Notes: generated by a model not told the origin, from the sequence alone. DNA of 64,000 bases from Lingula anatina (GCF_001039355.2 NW_019773537.1:505314-569313); one strand, 5' to 3'; shown: positions 32,109-43,169, counted from the stretch's first letter. Made by a program: numbers and translations.

Positions 32109-33590
32109 ATGAACAGATGGTCAAAAACATCCCGCTTTTTCCGCGTTCTTTTAGTACTATGTTGCTGGGCAGTCATCGCGGTGCTTGTTGAGCACTATAT
32201 AGTGTTTATAAGACGAATAAACCAGGTTCTCACAGACCAACAGCAACCACTGGCGAGAATCAGGCATCTGGGGTCTCCGCATTCCCATTTTCATGTCAGA
32301 CGGATTTACAACCCAGGTATCCACAACGGAGACGTCCACGACCAGTTTTATTACCACAGCAACCACTATGTCCATGAAAGCTCTGCGACGCAGGAACTTT
32401 TTACAAATTTGCCGGAAACAGTGGATACGTGGAGAACAAACCAGCGCCTCAATGGTGATGGAAAAGATACCAAATTAGAAGAGGGCCCCAAAGTTTTTAA
32501 TAGATCGGGGAATCTAAAATACAACATTACAGTCAACAAACCAGTCACTCCATCGGTAAAGTCAATTTTGCTTTGGAACGATTACCAATACTACTACGAC
32601 GTGAAGCGGGAGCCACTTTTTGAGTCTTGTCCAGTAAATTCATGTGTCATTACGACTGACAGAAACCAATCCGCTATTGTGGACGCGATTATATTCAACG
32701 TGGCGCCTAGAGCATTTCACCAAGAATGCCAGGGAGTGGAAAAAGAGTGTGAAATTCCACTTTTAAAACCCAAACACCAAATCTGGGTGTTCCACACACT
32801 GGAACCGTCCTGCCTAACTTCCATGAGAAAGCAAGACAACAAAGAAATGTTATTCAACTCGTTTAATTGGACGTTCACATATAAGAGAAACTCCGATGTG
32901 TTCACTCCTTACGGAATGATTATAAAACGAGACGAACCTCTCACACGCAACTTCTCAGAGATTATCAAAGCGAAAAAGAAACTGGTTGCTTGGGTGGTCA
33001 GTGATTGTACCACCAGAAGTAGGAGAGAAGAGTATGTTGCAGAGTTAAGTAAATACATCAATGTGGATATACTAGGTGACTGTGGAAGACCATGTAGAAA
33101 CTGCTGGAGATATATCAATGTGACATACAAGTTTTACCTCGCCTTTGAGAACAACCTGGCGGACGACTATGTCTCTGAGAAGTTTTTCAGATCTTGGAAT
33201 TTGGACGTAGTTCTTGTGTCAAGAAGCGGAGCCAATTACTCAATCTTTGGTGTGCTCCCAGAAATGCACATAGACACGTCAGATTTTACGACACCAAAGG
33301 CTCTGGCAGAGTACCTCCTTTTGCTAGATAGGAACGACACGCTGTACTTACAATATTTAAACTGGAAAAATTACTACCGGACAACAAGACCTATGGATGG
33401 ACCGTATGTTAACTGGTGCAGTTTTTGTAGTAAATTACACGAGGAACCTCAAATATCGAATGTTTATTCTAAAAGTGAGCTATGGGACTGGCTATATGGG
33501 TCTGGAACTTTAAATGGATGCAGAGCTCCGACTGACCTTGACTTTAATAAGACAGACACTGTTACGGATAGAGAAGCAGAACTCGAATGA
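32109..33590 (+). CDS. Alpha-1,3-fucosyltransferase (GT10), intronless, copy 1
   Basis: 493 aa from ATG 32109, chosen because it matches the only usable start in copy 2; in-frame ATGs at 32058 and 32103 are possible. Type II Golgi layout: short N-terminus, membrane anchor at about residues 10-30 (VLLVLCCWAVIAVLVEHYIV), a Gln/His/Asn-rich stem to about 165, then the catalytic domain. GT10 motifs are clear: FNWTFTYKRNSDVFTPYG at about residue 251, LVAWVVSDCTTRSRREEYV, DILGDCGR, and the GDP-fucose donor region FYLAFENNLADDYVSEKFFR at about 343-362 followed by SGANY. A C-terminal CSFC Cys pair is kept. The enzyme should transfer fucose from GDP-fucose to GlcNAc or glucose on glycans. Typical EKLW is EKFF here. 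Its duplicate is at 36260-37741. Confidence 0.9.
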   Translation: MNRWSKTSRFFRVLLVLCCWAVIAVLVEHYIVFIRRINQVLTDQQQPLARIRHLGSPHSHFHVRRIYNPGIHNGDVHDQFYYHSNHYVHESSATQELFTNLPETVDTWRTNQRLNGDGKDTKLEEGPKVFNRSGNLKYNITVNKPVTPSVKSILLWNDYQYYYDVKREPLFESCPVNSCVITTDRNQSAIVDAIIFNVAPRAFHQECQGVEKECEIPLLKPKHQIWVFHTLEPSCLTSMRKQDNKEMLFNSFNWTFTYKRNSDVFTPYGMIIKRDEPLTRNFSEIIKAKKKLVAWVVSDCTTRSRREEYVAELSKYINVDILGDCGRPCRNCWRYINVTYKFYLAFENNLADDYVSEKFFRSWNLDVVLVSRSGANYSIFGVLPEMHIDTSDFTTPKALAEYLLLLDRNDTLYLQYLNWKNYYRTTRPMDGPYVNWCSFCSKLHEEPQISNVYSKSELWDWLYGSGTLNGCRAPTDLDFNKTDTVTDREAELE

Positions 33591-34289
33591 TTCTGGCATC
33601 AGTATTCAAGCAGTGATTTTTGTGACACATTTTTTATCTCTTTCATTGCATGCTACACTTGGTTTCCTTTGCCTCATTAATTTTGTAGAGATTCAGGAAT
33701 TGAAGAAATTTGCATGGCTTTTTTCCGCTAAGGAATATAAACGCATGTTGTTTATTTGCTCACTGTCAACTACATCTCTGTCTTTGTTGCACTGATATTG
33801 AATCTAACGTTGACCACTTGGATGAAGAATTTTATCATACTCTATCAAATATTAAACAAAAGATAAAATTATACAATGTTTACAAATCCTTTCATCACTT
33901 TAATGCACCGCTGTGATACGAGTAGCGCTATATACACGGTTCATCTACCCAGAATGGAACACATTCAAGTCACAGACAGGCCCCAGAAATAAAAAAAACA
34001 AAACATTAAATCAAGCATTAGGCCTTTCTCGAAAGAAGCCAGATTCCGATGAACTGATAAACACAATTCTAAAACAATTTTTTCTGATTATAATAAATTG
34101 TTATTGGTGCACACCCCACACCCGAAATCTTTACCTAATGCAATATATACGTGTGTGTGTGTGTGTGTGTGCGTGCTGTGCGTGTGTGTGCGTGTGNTAT
34201 ATACGTGTGTGTGTGTGTGTGTGTGCGTGCGTGCGTGTGTGTGCGTGTGTGGGGGGGGGGGGTGTGTGCGTGTGCTGGTATACATGCCT
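33591..34289. other. 3' flank of fucosyltransferase 1, microsatellite and gap
   Basis: The flank matches 37742-38260. At 34148-34270 is a (GT)n/(GC)n tract with a poly-G run and an N at 34197. Confidence 0.7.
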
Positions 34290-34482
34290 CTTCCTTTCGT
34301 GCCAAACTATGGCCAGGCGAAGATGTGGGATCTGTCGTTGCAGATGTCCAAGACATTGCTCCCATACACCCTCTGTTATCAGCCTTTTTGAATTAATCCA
34401 CGTGGTAATTGCAGTTGTTGAGACTTTTACCTCATGCATCAAAACACAATTGGTTTCGTTACGTCCCACGTCCCAATTTTGA
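34290..34482 (-). pseudogene. 5' end of an acyltransferase gene, truncated
   Basis: The minus strand from about 34482 reads GRNETNCVLMHEVKVSTTAI then TTWINSKRLITEGVWEQC and ends around IVWHERKRH. This is the N-terminal ~65 residues of the acyltransferase family at 38734-40137, to which it is the positional counterpart. The rest is replaced by a microsatellite containing the N at 34197. It is either a true truncation or a gene lost in the gap. There is no start ATG at the expected place. Confidence 0.8.
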
Positions 34483-35219
34483 GCTCATTCTAGCAGGATT
34501 TTTGTCTTACCATTTCTCTTCTCCCTCGAACGCAATCAGAATGTTTCGAATGATGTCGGAACGCCCTACGTATATTTAGATTGCACCCATAGTGCAGTTA
34601 GAATGGACTAAGCATGCCATTCGATATTTTTCCATTTGGAATGCACTTCGAAAGTTTTGAGCATGAGCAAAAAATTTGGGCCGGCCACAAGAATGGGTAA
34701 AAAATATTTGGAATGCACTCAGAAATTTTAGAATGCTCTTCGAATATCCAGGAACGAACAAAGAATTGTATTTCCGTCGGCATTCTTGCTCATTCCGCCT
34801 CTAGTGTGATGGGCCATTAAGGTTCGGTCACCCCTAATGAGGCACGTGTGAGAATCAAACATGAATTCTATAATACGCAGAGTTTTGAGCACATGAAATC
34901 ATCCTTCTCAAGCGTATGAAAGTGAACATGTTAGTAGCAAATGCAATTGTTTTTAGACACGTTAAAACATCGTTTGTCCCTCCGCGAATGAGAATGTACT
35001 CCATCGTTTACCTGCGTACTTGAATACGTAAACGATGTTAGTCTAACGAGCCCCTTGCATAGCAGGTTCAGTGATCCACTGCCCACTAAACATTTGTCCC
35101 TTTTCAGATGCATTACCTCCATCAAAACGTGGTTTATACCTACACAAGGCGGTGCATCTGGCAGCAAAGGGCAAAAATAGGGGCGCTCGCTGACCCACAA
35201 TCCCTTGTTTTGATGCTTT
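34483..35219. repeat. Spacer between units, with copy 2 of the 320-350 bp dispersed repeat
   Basis: 34877-35215 matches 27613-27931. The segment 34550-34800 contains several GGAATGCACT and GAATGCTC motifs in both orientations. No gene. Confidence 0.65.
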
Positions 35220-38200
35220 CGGCATGCATGACACCTTTTGGTAGCGTTTTACATGTATTAAAAAGGCATTTCTACTATAAACTCCGTTTAACCTGAATAT
35301 TATGGCCCAAATGTCATTTAAATCGTTTTTTATTGAATTGAACGGGACCGCTTGGAAAGCATAAATCGCACTAGCAAAAAGGGAACAAAGGCTCTACGTT
35401 ATATTTGAGGGTATAATGCCTTATCTTCCCACTCATTACGCAAACGCTCGTGTTTATGTGTATGTGTGTTCATCTGTATGTGTGTATACGCTCGTGCCTG
35501 TGTGTGTGCGCGTGTATGTGTGTGTGTGCATGTGTGAGTGTATGTGCGGGGGTTCATTTAAATATTTTTCTAATTTAAATGTTTTCAATGCGTAACGCAT
35601 TCTTTTGTGGGCTTTCTGGTAGCAGCTGTCTCTTCTGACCACCTTTGATACTGGGAAGTGACTGCAGCAGCATTGTTACTTTACATTTAGTTCTAATAAA
35701 TTCCGTAACAATACAGAATTAAACGTATGTGGTACTTGGAGCGGAGCATCTATCACGATAGGTGTAACTGCTTACTGAATGGATTGTAGTTAATAGAAGT
35801 ACATGTAGATGGGGCGGACATATTTGACCCCGAATGTGACCTACATATGGGTGTTCTCTCGCATACCTTTAAAAAAACTAATAAAGCAAGTAAGATCGGA
35901 TTGAATTGGCATGGGCATATGCACTGATACCTTGATAATAAAGTGAGGACATTGCAGAGAATGATTGTTTTTCATTTAGGACATGTATTAAATTATCTAG
36001 CGTGCGTATATTGTGTGCCTTTATACATCTTTAAATAAGTAACAGCGTCAAGGTAATTACACCCACTGAATGGTTATTTCCAACGCTGTATATGAGACAT
36101 TTTTGTATGTCGGCGTCACGAATAAGTATGCGGGAACAATGGTTATTTAATGTAAAATGTATAAAGTATTCAAAAATGTGCAGTTGATTGAGAGATAAAT
36201 TACTATGTCTGATACTCCAGCTAGAACATATTACCATCAGAACAAAAGAGGTTATCAATATGTACAGATGGTCCAAAACGTCCCGCTTTTTCAGCGTTCT
36301 TTTTGTACTATGTTGCTGGGCAGTCATCGCGGTGCTTTTTGAGCAATACGTCGTGTTCATCAGACGAATAAACCAGGTTCTCACAGACCAACAACAACCA
36401 CTGACGAGAATAAGGAATCTGGGGTCTCCGCATTCCCATGGTCATGTCAAACAGATTTACAACCCAGGTGTCCACAACGGAGATGTCCACGGCCAGTATT
36501 ATAACAACAACAACCACTATGCCCATGTAAGTTCTGTGCGGCAGGAATTTTTTACAAAATTTCCGGTGACACTGGATACGTTTACAACAAACCAGCGCCT
36601 CAATGGTAATGGAAAGGATACCAAATTAGAAGAGCGCCCCAATGTTTTTAATGGATCGAGAAATCTAAAATACAATAATACAATCAACAAACCAGTCTCT
36701 CCATCGGTAAAGTCAATTTTGCTTTGGAACGATTATCAATACTACTACGACGTGAAGCGGGAGCCACTTTTCGAGTCTTGTCCAGTAAATTCATGTGTCA
36801 TTACGACTGACAGAAACCAATCCGCTATTGTGGATGCGATTATTTTCAACGTGGCGACTACTGCATTTCACCGGGAATGCCAAGGAGTGGAAAAGGAGTG
36901 TGATATTCCACTTTCGAAACCCGAACACCAAATATGGGTGTTCCACACACTGGAACCGGCCTGCCAAACCTACATTAGAAACCAACGCAACAAAGAAATG
37001 CTATTCAACTCGTTTAATTGGACGTTCACATATAAGAGAAACTCCGATGTGTTCACTCCATACGGAATGATTATAAAACGAGACGAACCTCTCACACGCA
37101 ACTTCTCGGAGATTATCAAATCGAAAAAGAAACTTGTTGTTTGGGTGGTCAGTGATTGTACCACCAGGAGTAGGAGAGAAGAGTACGTTACTGAGTTAAG
37201 TAAATACATCGATGTGGATATACTAGGTGACTGTGGAAGGCCATGTAGAAACTGCTGGAGAAACGTCAATGAGACATACAAGTTTTACCTTGCCTTTGAG
37301 AACAACCTGGCGGACGACTATGTCTCTGAGAAGTTTTTCAGATCTTGGAATTTGGACGTAGTTCTTGTGTCAAGAAGCGGAGCCAATTACTCAATCTTTG
37401 GTGTGCTCCCAGAAATGCACATAGACACGTCAGCTTTTACGACACCAAAGGCTCTGGCAGAGTACCTCCTTTTGCTAGATAGGAACGACACGCTGTACTT
37501 ACAATATTTAAACTGGAAAAATTACTACCGGACTACTAGACCCATGGATGGACCGTATGTTAACTGGTGCAGTTTTTGTAGTAAATTACACGAGGAACCT
37601 CAAATATCGAATGTTTATTCTAAACGTGAGCTATGGGACTGGTTATACGGGTTTGGAAGGTCAAACGGGTGCAGAATTCCGACCGACCTTGGTTTTAATA
37701 ACACAGACCCCGTTACGGATAGAGTACCGGAAGTAGAATGATTCTGGCATTGTTATTCAACCTGTAGAGATTTTGTGGATATTCAAGAATTGAAGACATT
37801 TGCATGGCTTTTTGCGCTAACTAATATAAAGGCCTACGCATGTTGTTTATTTGCTCACTGTCAGGTACATCTCTGTCTTTGTTGCACAGGCCACTTAGGA
37901 TTTTAACCTACTCTAGAGAATTTTCACCTACTCTATCAAATAAGCAACAAGAGAAAAAATTATATATAAAATATATAAAATATATAAACATTTACAAATC
38001 CTTTCCTTACTGAGTTCTCACTTTAATTCACCGCTGTGATACACGTTGCGATACCGGGGTATTTATACGGCGCATCTACCCAGATTGGAACACATTCAAG
38101 TAAAAGACAGGGCTCAAAATGATAATTTGCAGTCTAGCATTTCTCGAAAGAAGCCGAATTCCGATGACCTGATACACAAAATTCTAAAAAACATTTTTCT

Positions 38201-38260
38201 AATTATAATTAATTGTTATTGGTGCACACGCGACACCCGAAACCTTTAACTTATGCAATA
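35220..38260. repeat. Segmental duplication with fucosyltransferase gene, unit 2
   Basis: Partner of 30896-34145. The (GT)n tract lies at 35455-35550. Downstream the unit continues into the complete minus-strand acyltransferase gene. Confidence 0.9.
36260..37741 (+). CDS. Alpha-1,3-fucosyltransferase (GT10), intronless, copy 2
   Basis: 493 aa from ATG 36260 (MYRWSKTSRFF). Same length and layout as copy 1: anchor SVLFVLCCWAVIAVLFEQYV, Asn/His-rich stem, FNWTFTYKRNSDVFTPYG, LVVWVVSDCTTRSRREEYV, FYLAFENNLADDYVSEKFFR and C-terminal CSFC. Differences from copy 1 are concentrated in the stem (codons about 55-165), while the donor-binding C-terminal third has only a handful of nucleotide changes. 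Probably an active Golgi fucosyltransferase. It is convergent with the acyltransferase gene that ends at 38734. Confidence 0.9.
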   Translation: MYRWSKTSRFFSVLFVLCCWAVIAVLFEQYVVFIRRINQVLTDQQQPLTRIRNLGSPHSHGHVKQIYNPGVHNGDVHGQYYNNNNHYAHVSSVRQEFFTKFPVTLDTFTTNQRLNGNGKDTKLEERPNVFNGSRNLKYNNTINKPVSPSVKSILLWNDYQYYYDVKREPLFESCPVNSCVITTDRNQSAIVDAIIFNVATTAFHRECQGVEKECDIPLSKPEHQIWVFHTLEPACQTYIRNQRNKEMLFNSFNWTFTYKRNSDVFTPYGMIIKRDEPLTRNFSEIIKSKKKLVVWVVSDCTTRSRREEYVTELSKYIDVDILGDCGRPCRNCWRNVNETYKFYLAFENNLADDYVSEKFFRSWNLDVVLVSRSGANYSIFGVLPEMHIDTSAFTTPKALAEYLLLLDRNDTLYLQYLNWKNYYRTTRPMDGPYVNWCSFCSKLHEEPQISNVYSKRELWDWLYGFGRSNGCRIPTDLGFNNTDPVTDRVPEVE

Positions 38261-38642
38261 TACTAGTTCCTATAATTCTGCTTTAACCGCTACAAGTACA
38301 AATTCTTGTTAATATACAGACGAAGGTAATCGATATATATGAATATGCCTAGAGGCTTCATCTTATTTTCATCAATGTACATTTTTTTGTGTGAAAAGAC
38401 AGCATTTCTTAAAGTCTTGTTCATCATAACGAGGTTGGCTAGTCTGGCGTGCAAGGAATCTTTCTCTCCGTTTATCATAGCCTTCTGCCACATGGTAAAA
38501 TAAGTTAGATATACAAAATGATACGACTTTACATGGGTATTGTATACAGATGACTGCCTTAGTCTTGCCTTTCTGGCACGCAAGGAAATATAATCAGCCC
38601 AAGAAACTTTATCTTATTGCTGTTTAAAAACTATTTCCTTAA

Positions 38643-38702
<60 letters not shown>

Positions 38703-38733
38703 TTGAGCAGACAGAATATTTTCATTTTTTCCA
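37742..38733. other. 3' flanks of the convergent fucosyltransferase and acyltransferase genes
   Basis: No exon seen. A CTTTCTGGCACGCAAGGAA-like motif occurs in opposite orientations near 38443 and 38568. A (TA)n tract at 38647-38700 precedes the acyltransferase stop. Confidence 0.4.
38647..38700. repeat. (TA)n microsatellite
   Basis: About 27 uninterrupted TA units. Confidence 0.95.
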
Positions 38734-40137
38734 TTAACTCCACGCCTTCTCTTCTGTTGCCATTTTCATCAACTCCGCGGTCAGCTCAGCGTATCTTTTG
38801 GCGTTCTCATCACTTACCCTATTGGTACAGTAGTCAAGGTTGTAGCAGAATCGACCACGGAACTTGAGCAAATAATGCACAAAAGGCATAGGATACTTGT
38901 GAGACGCGGTAGATGTGACAATCTTCGTGGCGTGGACCTCGTCGTCTTGTCCACCAGGAGGACATAACTTGTCACAATCGCCGACACTGGATATTGCAAA
39001 TTCCATTGTACAATCTAGTGTAGCTAACATGCTTTTCACGCCGTCGTCACCGATGTAATCCGCTATTTTAAAAAGCCGTATGGGATCTCCATTGCGAAGC
39101 ATGGAGTGAATCACTTGGGTAGCATTCTGAGCATGTTTCCAGAAGGCAGCGTATGTGGCATCTGTAGGCGTCGTTATCGAGACGCTTGGTATAGCAGTGA
39201 AAAATCCGAAAGCAGTGCTTAGTTCTGACGGTAGAAAACGCCGCGTATTAACAGAATGAATAGAACGTATATCTAGGGCGCTGGGTGGTTTACCATCATT
39301 TATCAGACTGGCCATGGCCATGGATGCAGCAGCAAAGAAGGCACCATGTACAGTTGTCCCATGATCCTTACACTTCGCTATGAATCTCTCCGTTTCTTGA
39401 ATCGACAATTCGACTGTCACTGTTTTTGTATACGTATTAGGTGTTGCAGATGGTGGCGGAAATCGCTCCATATACATACTCTTGCCTGGAAACAAACTTT
39501 TCAACATTAATGTTGCCATGTGAACGTAATCTCGCCAAGTGATTGTCATTTTATGTCGTGGTAACAGATCTTCCAAAGCTGGCTGGAGCATCACAGCATT
39601 GTTGTCACTGCGGGATGCGCCTGACATGACAGCGTTTAGAATGTGAAATAGCCTGTATAACATCAAGAAAAATGACGTTCCATCTATTATAGAGTGATGG
39701 CTCCCAAAGACCAATACGCTGGTGCAACTCGCATTTGAGATACATCTCTCCGTTGTTGAACCATCGTCGTATTCAGGCATTCGTGCGACTTTTACTCTCC
39801 AAAGCGGACCATTGGTAGTGTCATACACCACGCGCATCATATCCTCGTGGATCTTCTCCCATCCGTCTTCTGACGTCAGATTAATCATCTCAAAGTCTAC
39901 TTGAGGGCTGTTCATATACTTGAAGTGCCTCTTCCCTTCGTGCCGAACTATGGTCAAGCGAAGATGCGGGATCTCTCGTTGCAGATGCCCAAGACATTGC
40001 TCCCACACACCCTCTGTTATCGGCCTTTTTGAGGTGATCCACGTGGTAACTGCAATTGTTGAGACGCTTGCCTCATGCATCAAATCACAATTGGTTTCAT
40101 TACGTCCTAGTGGGCGAATGATGCCATTTGCAATCAT
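38734..40137 (-). CDS. CoA-dependent acyltransferase, condensation/alcohol-acetyltransferase fold, gene 1
   Basis: 467 aa from ATG 40137 (MIANGIIRPLG), chosen because gene 2 starts at the same point; the frame is open to an ATG at 40194. The active-site motif HHSIIDG (HHxxxDG, second His catalytic) is present. Downstream are TTVHGAFFAAASMAMAS and, near the end, SSVGDCDKLCPPGGQDDEVH and FRGRFCYNLDYCTNR, in the positions of the floor-loop and C-terminal strand motifs of this superfamily (alcohol O-acetyltransferases, PapA-type acyltransferases, NRPS condensation domains). No signal peptide or membrane segment is visible, so it is probably cytosolic. It should move an acyl group from CoA to an alcohol or amine; the substrate is unknown. 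It is convergent with fucosyltransferase 2. Confidence 0.85.
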   Translation of the reverse strand: MIANGIIRPLGRNETNCDLMHEASVSTIAVTTWITSKRPITEGVWEQCLGHLQREIPHLRLTIVRHEGKRHFKYMNSPQVDFEMINLTSEDGWEKIHEDMMRVVYDTTNGPLWRVKVARMPEYDDGSTTERCISNASCTSVLVFGSHHSIIDGTSFFLMLYRLFHILNAVMSGASRSDNNAVMLQPALEDLLPRHKMTITWRDYVHMATLMLKSLFPGKSMYMERFPPPSATPNTYTKTVTVELSIQETERFIAKCKDHGTTVHGAFFAAASMAMASLINDGKPPSALDIRSIHSVNTRRFLPSELSTAFGFFTAIPSVSITTPTDATYAAFWKHAQNATQVIHSMLRNGDPIRLFKIADYIGDDGVKSMLATLDCTMEFAISSVGDCDKLCPPGGQDDEVHATKIVTSTASHKYPMPFVHYLLKFRGRFCYNLDYCTNRVSDENAKRYAELTAELMKMATEEKAWS

Positions 40138-40232
40138 TGGTGTGATTTCCTTTTTTCTTTTGTTTGTTACAAACAGGCACCTAAATATAGACATGGAGGC
40201 AAAAGAATGTTAAACACTGGTATAAGACTGGG
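40138..40232. promoter_or_regulatory. Short 5' flank of acyltransferase gene 1
   Basis: Only about 95 bases lie between the start codon and the MITE at 40233-40444, so that element may sit in the promoter or 5' UTR. Confidence 0.3.
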
Positions 40233-40444
40233 TTCCCATAGATTTAGATCGATCTATCCGAATGGACCTAACTCCTTTGAGGTTCACGCTAAATTGCTGT
40301 CCGGTTGCGAGAGCTGAGCGCGCACAAAAGTTATTTACCCCCTTACAGCTTTTAGAAACCGAGACAGACATTTAAGCCGGTCAAGCTGACAATAATCTAG
40401 TGAGACTCCCCACGTGGATATATCGATCTAAAAATCTATGGGAA
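40233..40444. mobile_element. MITE-like element with TAGATCGATC inverted ends (copy 3, best preserved)
   Basis: The left end TTCCCATAGATTTAGATCGA mirrors the right end TATCGATCTAAAAATCTATGGGAA, about 30 bp with few mismatches. About 212 bp long. Interior as in 1897-2090. No coding capacity. Confidence 0.8.
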
Positions 40445-42299
40445 TGCACTCTTAGAATGGAAACCATGGAGACTGCTGGGATATTACATCATTTAAGTTG
40501 TTACTTTAGAAGTAATAAATATTTAAACTTGTGAATTCAAATGATATATAAAAAAACAAGTATGGCAGGTCTTACTGGCCAACATAAGGCGCATTCAAAA
40601 CAATTTGATCCGCAGACCAACAGGTACGAGGACCAAATATGCCTACCCACTTGAAAGCTTGCAGCAAAATCCCGTAGTAGACACCGAATAGATTCCCTGC
40701 GGGGATTAAGCGGTAAGCTTTCAAGTGGGTTGGCCATATTTCATCCGCAGCTCAACTTTGTTTGTGAATGTGGCCATACCGACGAAGGAGGAGGCGGGGC
40801 TAGTCCGCCCCCCGGAGAAAGTCCGTATATCTTAAAAGTGAAAAGTTGGATCTGGCCTCCCGTCATTTCAAGAGGTCACATAGTATGTGCAAGTCGTTAT
40901 AAAACAAAACTATGGGGTGCAACGCAGATGAAACGTGACTCACAAGCCACGACTCATTTATTGTACCTTGGAAAGAAACTTTAAGAGTCTCCATTGGTGT
41001 CTGTTTTGTAATTTGAATATAGATTACATTTAGTCATTTAGCCCGTGGCGGGGCATGTTGGCCCCCTATACGAAAATGCAGTCGGGTATTCAAGGTAAAC
41101 GCCATGAAATACATTTTCACGAGTATTTATTTTATCAAATTGAATTTTGAGCGTCTTAGATGAATAAGTAGTTCAAATGAGGCAGATATATTGGGGTTTC
41201 TGTATGTTACGTTGTATGTAAATAATGAACTTCAGTTTTATGGCCTGTACATAAGTTGTATTTGATCAAAAGTCTATGAAAATAGATTTTAATATTTCTG
41301 TAATAAATATACTTTAAGGCGCAGAATTTTTTATTTGGACTCACCGCCTTAATAAAACTTTTTAACGACCAACGCTTTCTTGGCATCATTGAATACGGTC
41401 ACTTTTTAAAATGATGTGATCGTTTGTTTTATTTTTTATTTTTACCCCGTAGTTATTTTTTTAACAAATTGACGAGGGGGGGGGATTACCCCGAGGTCCA
41501 ACTACAGGTAGCCCCGGTCTCCCCTGTGCCTTGGGAATATTATGTGTGTAACAAAAAAGCCTCTTCGGGGCAAGTCCGCCCCTTTTTCACATGGCTTTCT
41601 CACCTGGCCCTGGGCATGTATATATGTCACAACGCTGACTCTGATGAATACAAGAGAAAACGACACTTTCATTCTAATGTAATTACCAAACCTCGATCAG
41701 CATAAACAGATGTACATAACGTGATGTTACCTGACGCATTAAAGATAGAGTAGTACATGTATGATAAAACTTGTGACATTTCGGTCAAAGTGAATTTGCT
41801 TTCGTTGATGCTGTTGATGTTTTTGTTAAGCTTGTACGTGTAGGTTTATTTTAGGAAGTCAGAGATGAGCAATAATGCACTGTGCTTTAATGCTGCCTAC
41901 CTTAGTTGCCTCTGTTACTCAGTTTAATCCAGTAAAATGCACAGAAATGGATACAAGTATTTTTTTCTATTGGATTTTATACGTGCGAAGTTGCCCCACA
42001 GAGTGATTACATTTGCCCCGGTGTGGGGCGCATTCCCACACTTAATTACACTAGACATTTTAATACAGAATTTACTGAAAAAATTACACTGGACTTTTTG
42101 ATACTTCACCACCATAAGGTTATATAAATGAACTTACTTCTGAAAAAAATCTAGAAACCTTCCTTTCATCTCAATTTTTTTATAAAAAGAGGGCGAATTA
42201 CATGTGGCCCCGCTTTCCCCTACATATACTGACTGTCTGGTTCACTGACTGACACAATTTTTACGTCAAAAATAATTAACGGAATGCGATGAAAAAGAA
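40445..42299. other. Intergenic with one MITE, no gene seen
   Basis: Holds the GATCCG-type MITE at 40588-40774. Poly-G at 41475 and GC-richer patches near 40790 and 41560 contain no recognised gene. Confidence 0.4.
40588..40774. mobile_element. MITE of the GGCNNCATTC/GATCCG family
   Basis: The left end GGCGCATTCAAAACAA mirrors the right end TTGTTTGTGAATGTGGCC. Inside, GACCAAATATG and CCACTTGAAAGCTTGC mirror GCTTTCAAGTGGGTTGGCCA and CATATTT. Confidence 0.75.
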
Positions 42300-42640
42300 A
42301 AGTGTTTAATATAGTACTTACCGGCGAATGGTGCGCTGTAATACAATTCTGCCAAGTAAAAAGGTTTTACCGTGCATGATAGAAAACAAGCCAAATAGAG
42401 ACCTACTGGTTGTTGTACCATGCAGAGCCTTGAATGAAATGTTCTCGGGTTATGTTATGCATGGAAAGCTTCGATGTCATTTTGGCCGAGACTCTGTATA
42501 TATCAGTTCAACAGGTCATGCCTGCCCTGTATTGCGGTCTGTCAACATCATGAATTATGGAACGAAAATAACAAATAATGACGGAGCTGCCTGTCACTTC
42601 ATGCTTGACCTAGCTCATACACGTTAAATACCATATTATA
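42300..42640. repeat. Flank repeat shared with 45740-45935
   Basis: Blocks AACAAGCCAAATAG, TGACCTA and CGGAGCTGCCTGTCACTTCA/GGGGCTGCATTGCACGTAAT with ATGCTTGACCTA occur in the same order at 45768-45920. Open for 99 codons here (42328-42627) but not in the other copy, so probably not coding. Confidence 0.55.
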
Positions 42641-42928
42641 AAGGGAATATAAGGGCTGATGAAATTTGCGATTTATATACCTGTACCGTGTTTTTTTTAA
42701 ATATAATCACCTTCTTATTTTCCCATTTAACTGTTACATATTTACATGTTAAACGACGGCAGACGTTGTATAAAATATCAAGTGATTAACTATTAAATTT
42801 GTACTTATAGTAAATGTGTCCAGAGATATAAAAAAGTCAATAACAGGTTTTCACAGTCCTGATGTTGGCAGCTTATGCTATGATATTTATTCTAATTTCC
42901 TGTCTTTTGCCTTCGTCTTCTATGTCAC

Positions 42929-43169
42929 TCTCCCTCTCTCTTTCTTTCTTTCTCTATATTTCTTGCTCTCTCTCTTTCTCTCTCTTTCTTTTTCTCTGTC
43001 TGTTCCCCCCTCTCCCTCTTTCTACCTGTTTATCTGTTTCCTCCTCTATCTTTATTTCTCTCAATTCGTTTTCTCTGTCTCTCTATCTGTTTCCCTCTAT
43101 CTCTTCACTCTCTTTATTTCTCTATCTCCTCCTTTCTCTCTCTCACTCTTTATTTCTCTCTATCTCCCC

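Larger units (their letters stand above)
30896..34145. repeat. Segmental duplication with fucosyltransferase gene, unit 1
   Basis: Matches 35220-38260 from ATGACACCTNTTGGTAGCGT through the (GT)n tract, the 5' flank, the fucosyltransferase ORF and the 3' flank to GGTGCACAC and ACACCCGAAA. The (GT)/(GC) tract of unit 1 is at 31131-31193. Confidence 0.9.

Noticed and set aside
34088-34482. Overlapping long frames rich in Cys/Val and Thr/His
   Set aside because: They are translations of the (GT)n microsatellite; only the acyltransferase fragment at 34290-34482 is real homology.
42328-42627. 99-codon frame with several Cys
   Set aside because: The related copy at 45740-45935 does not keep the frame, so a non-coding repeat is more likely.
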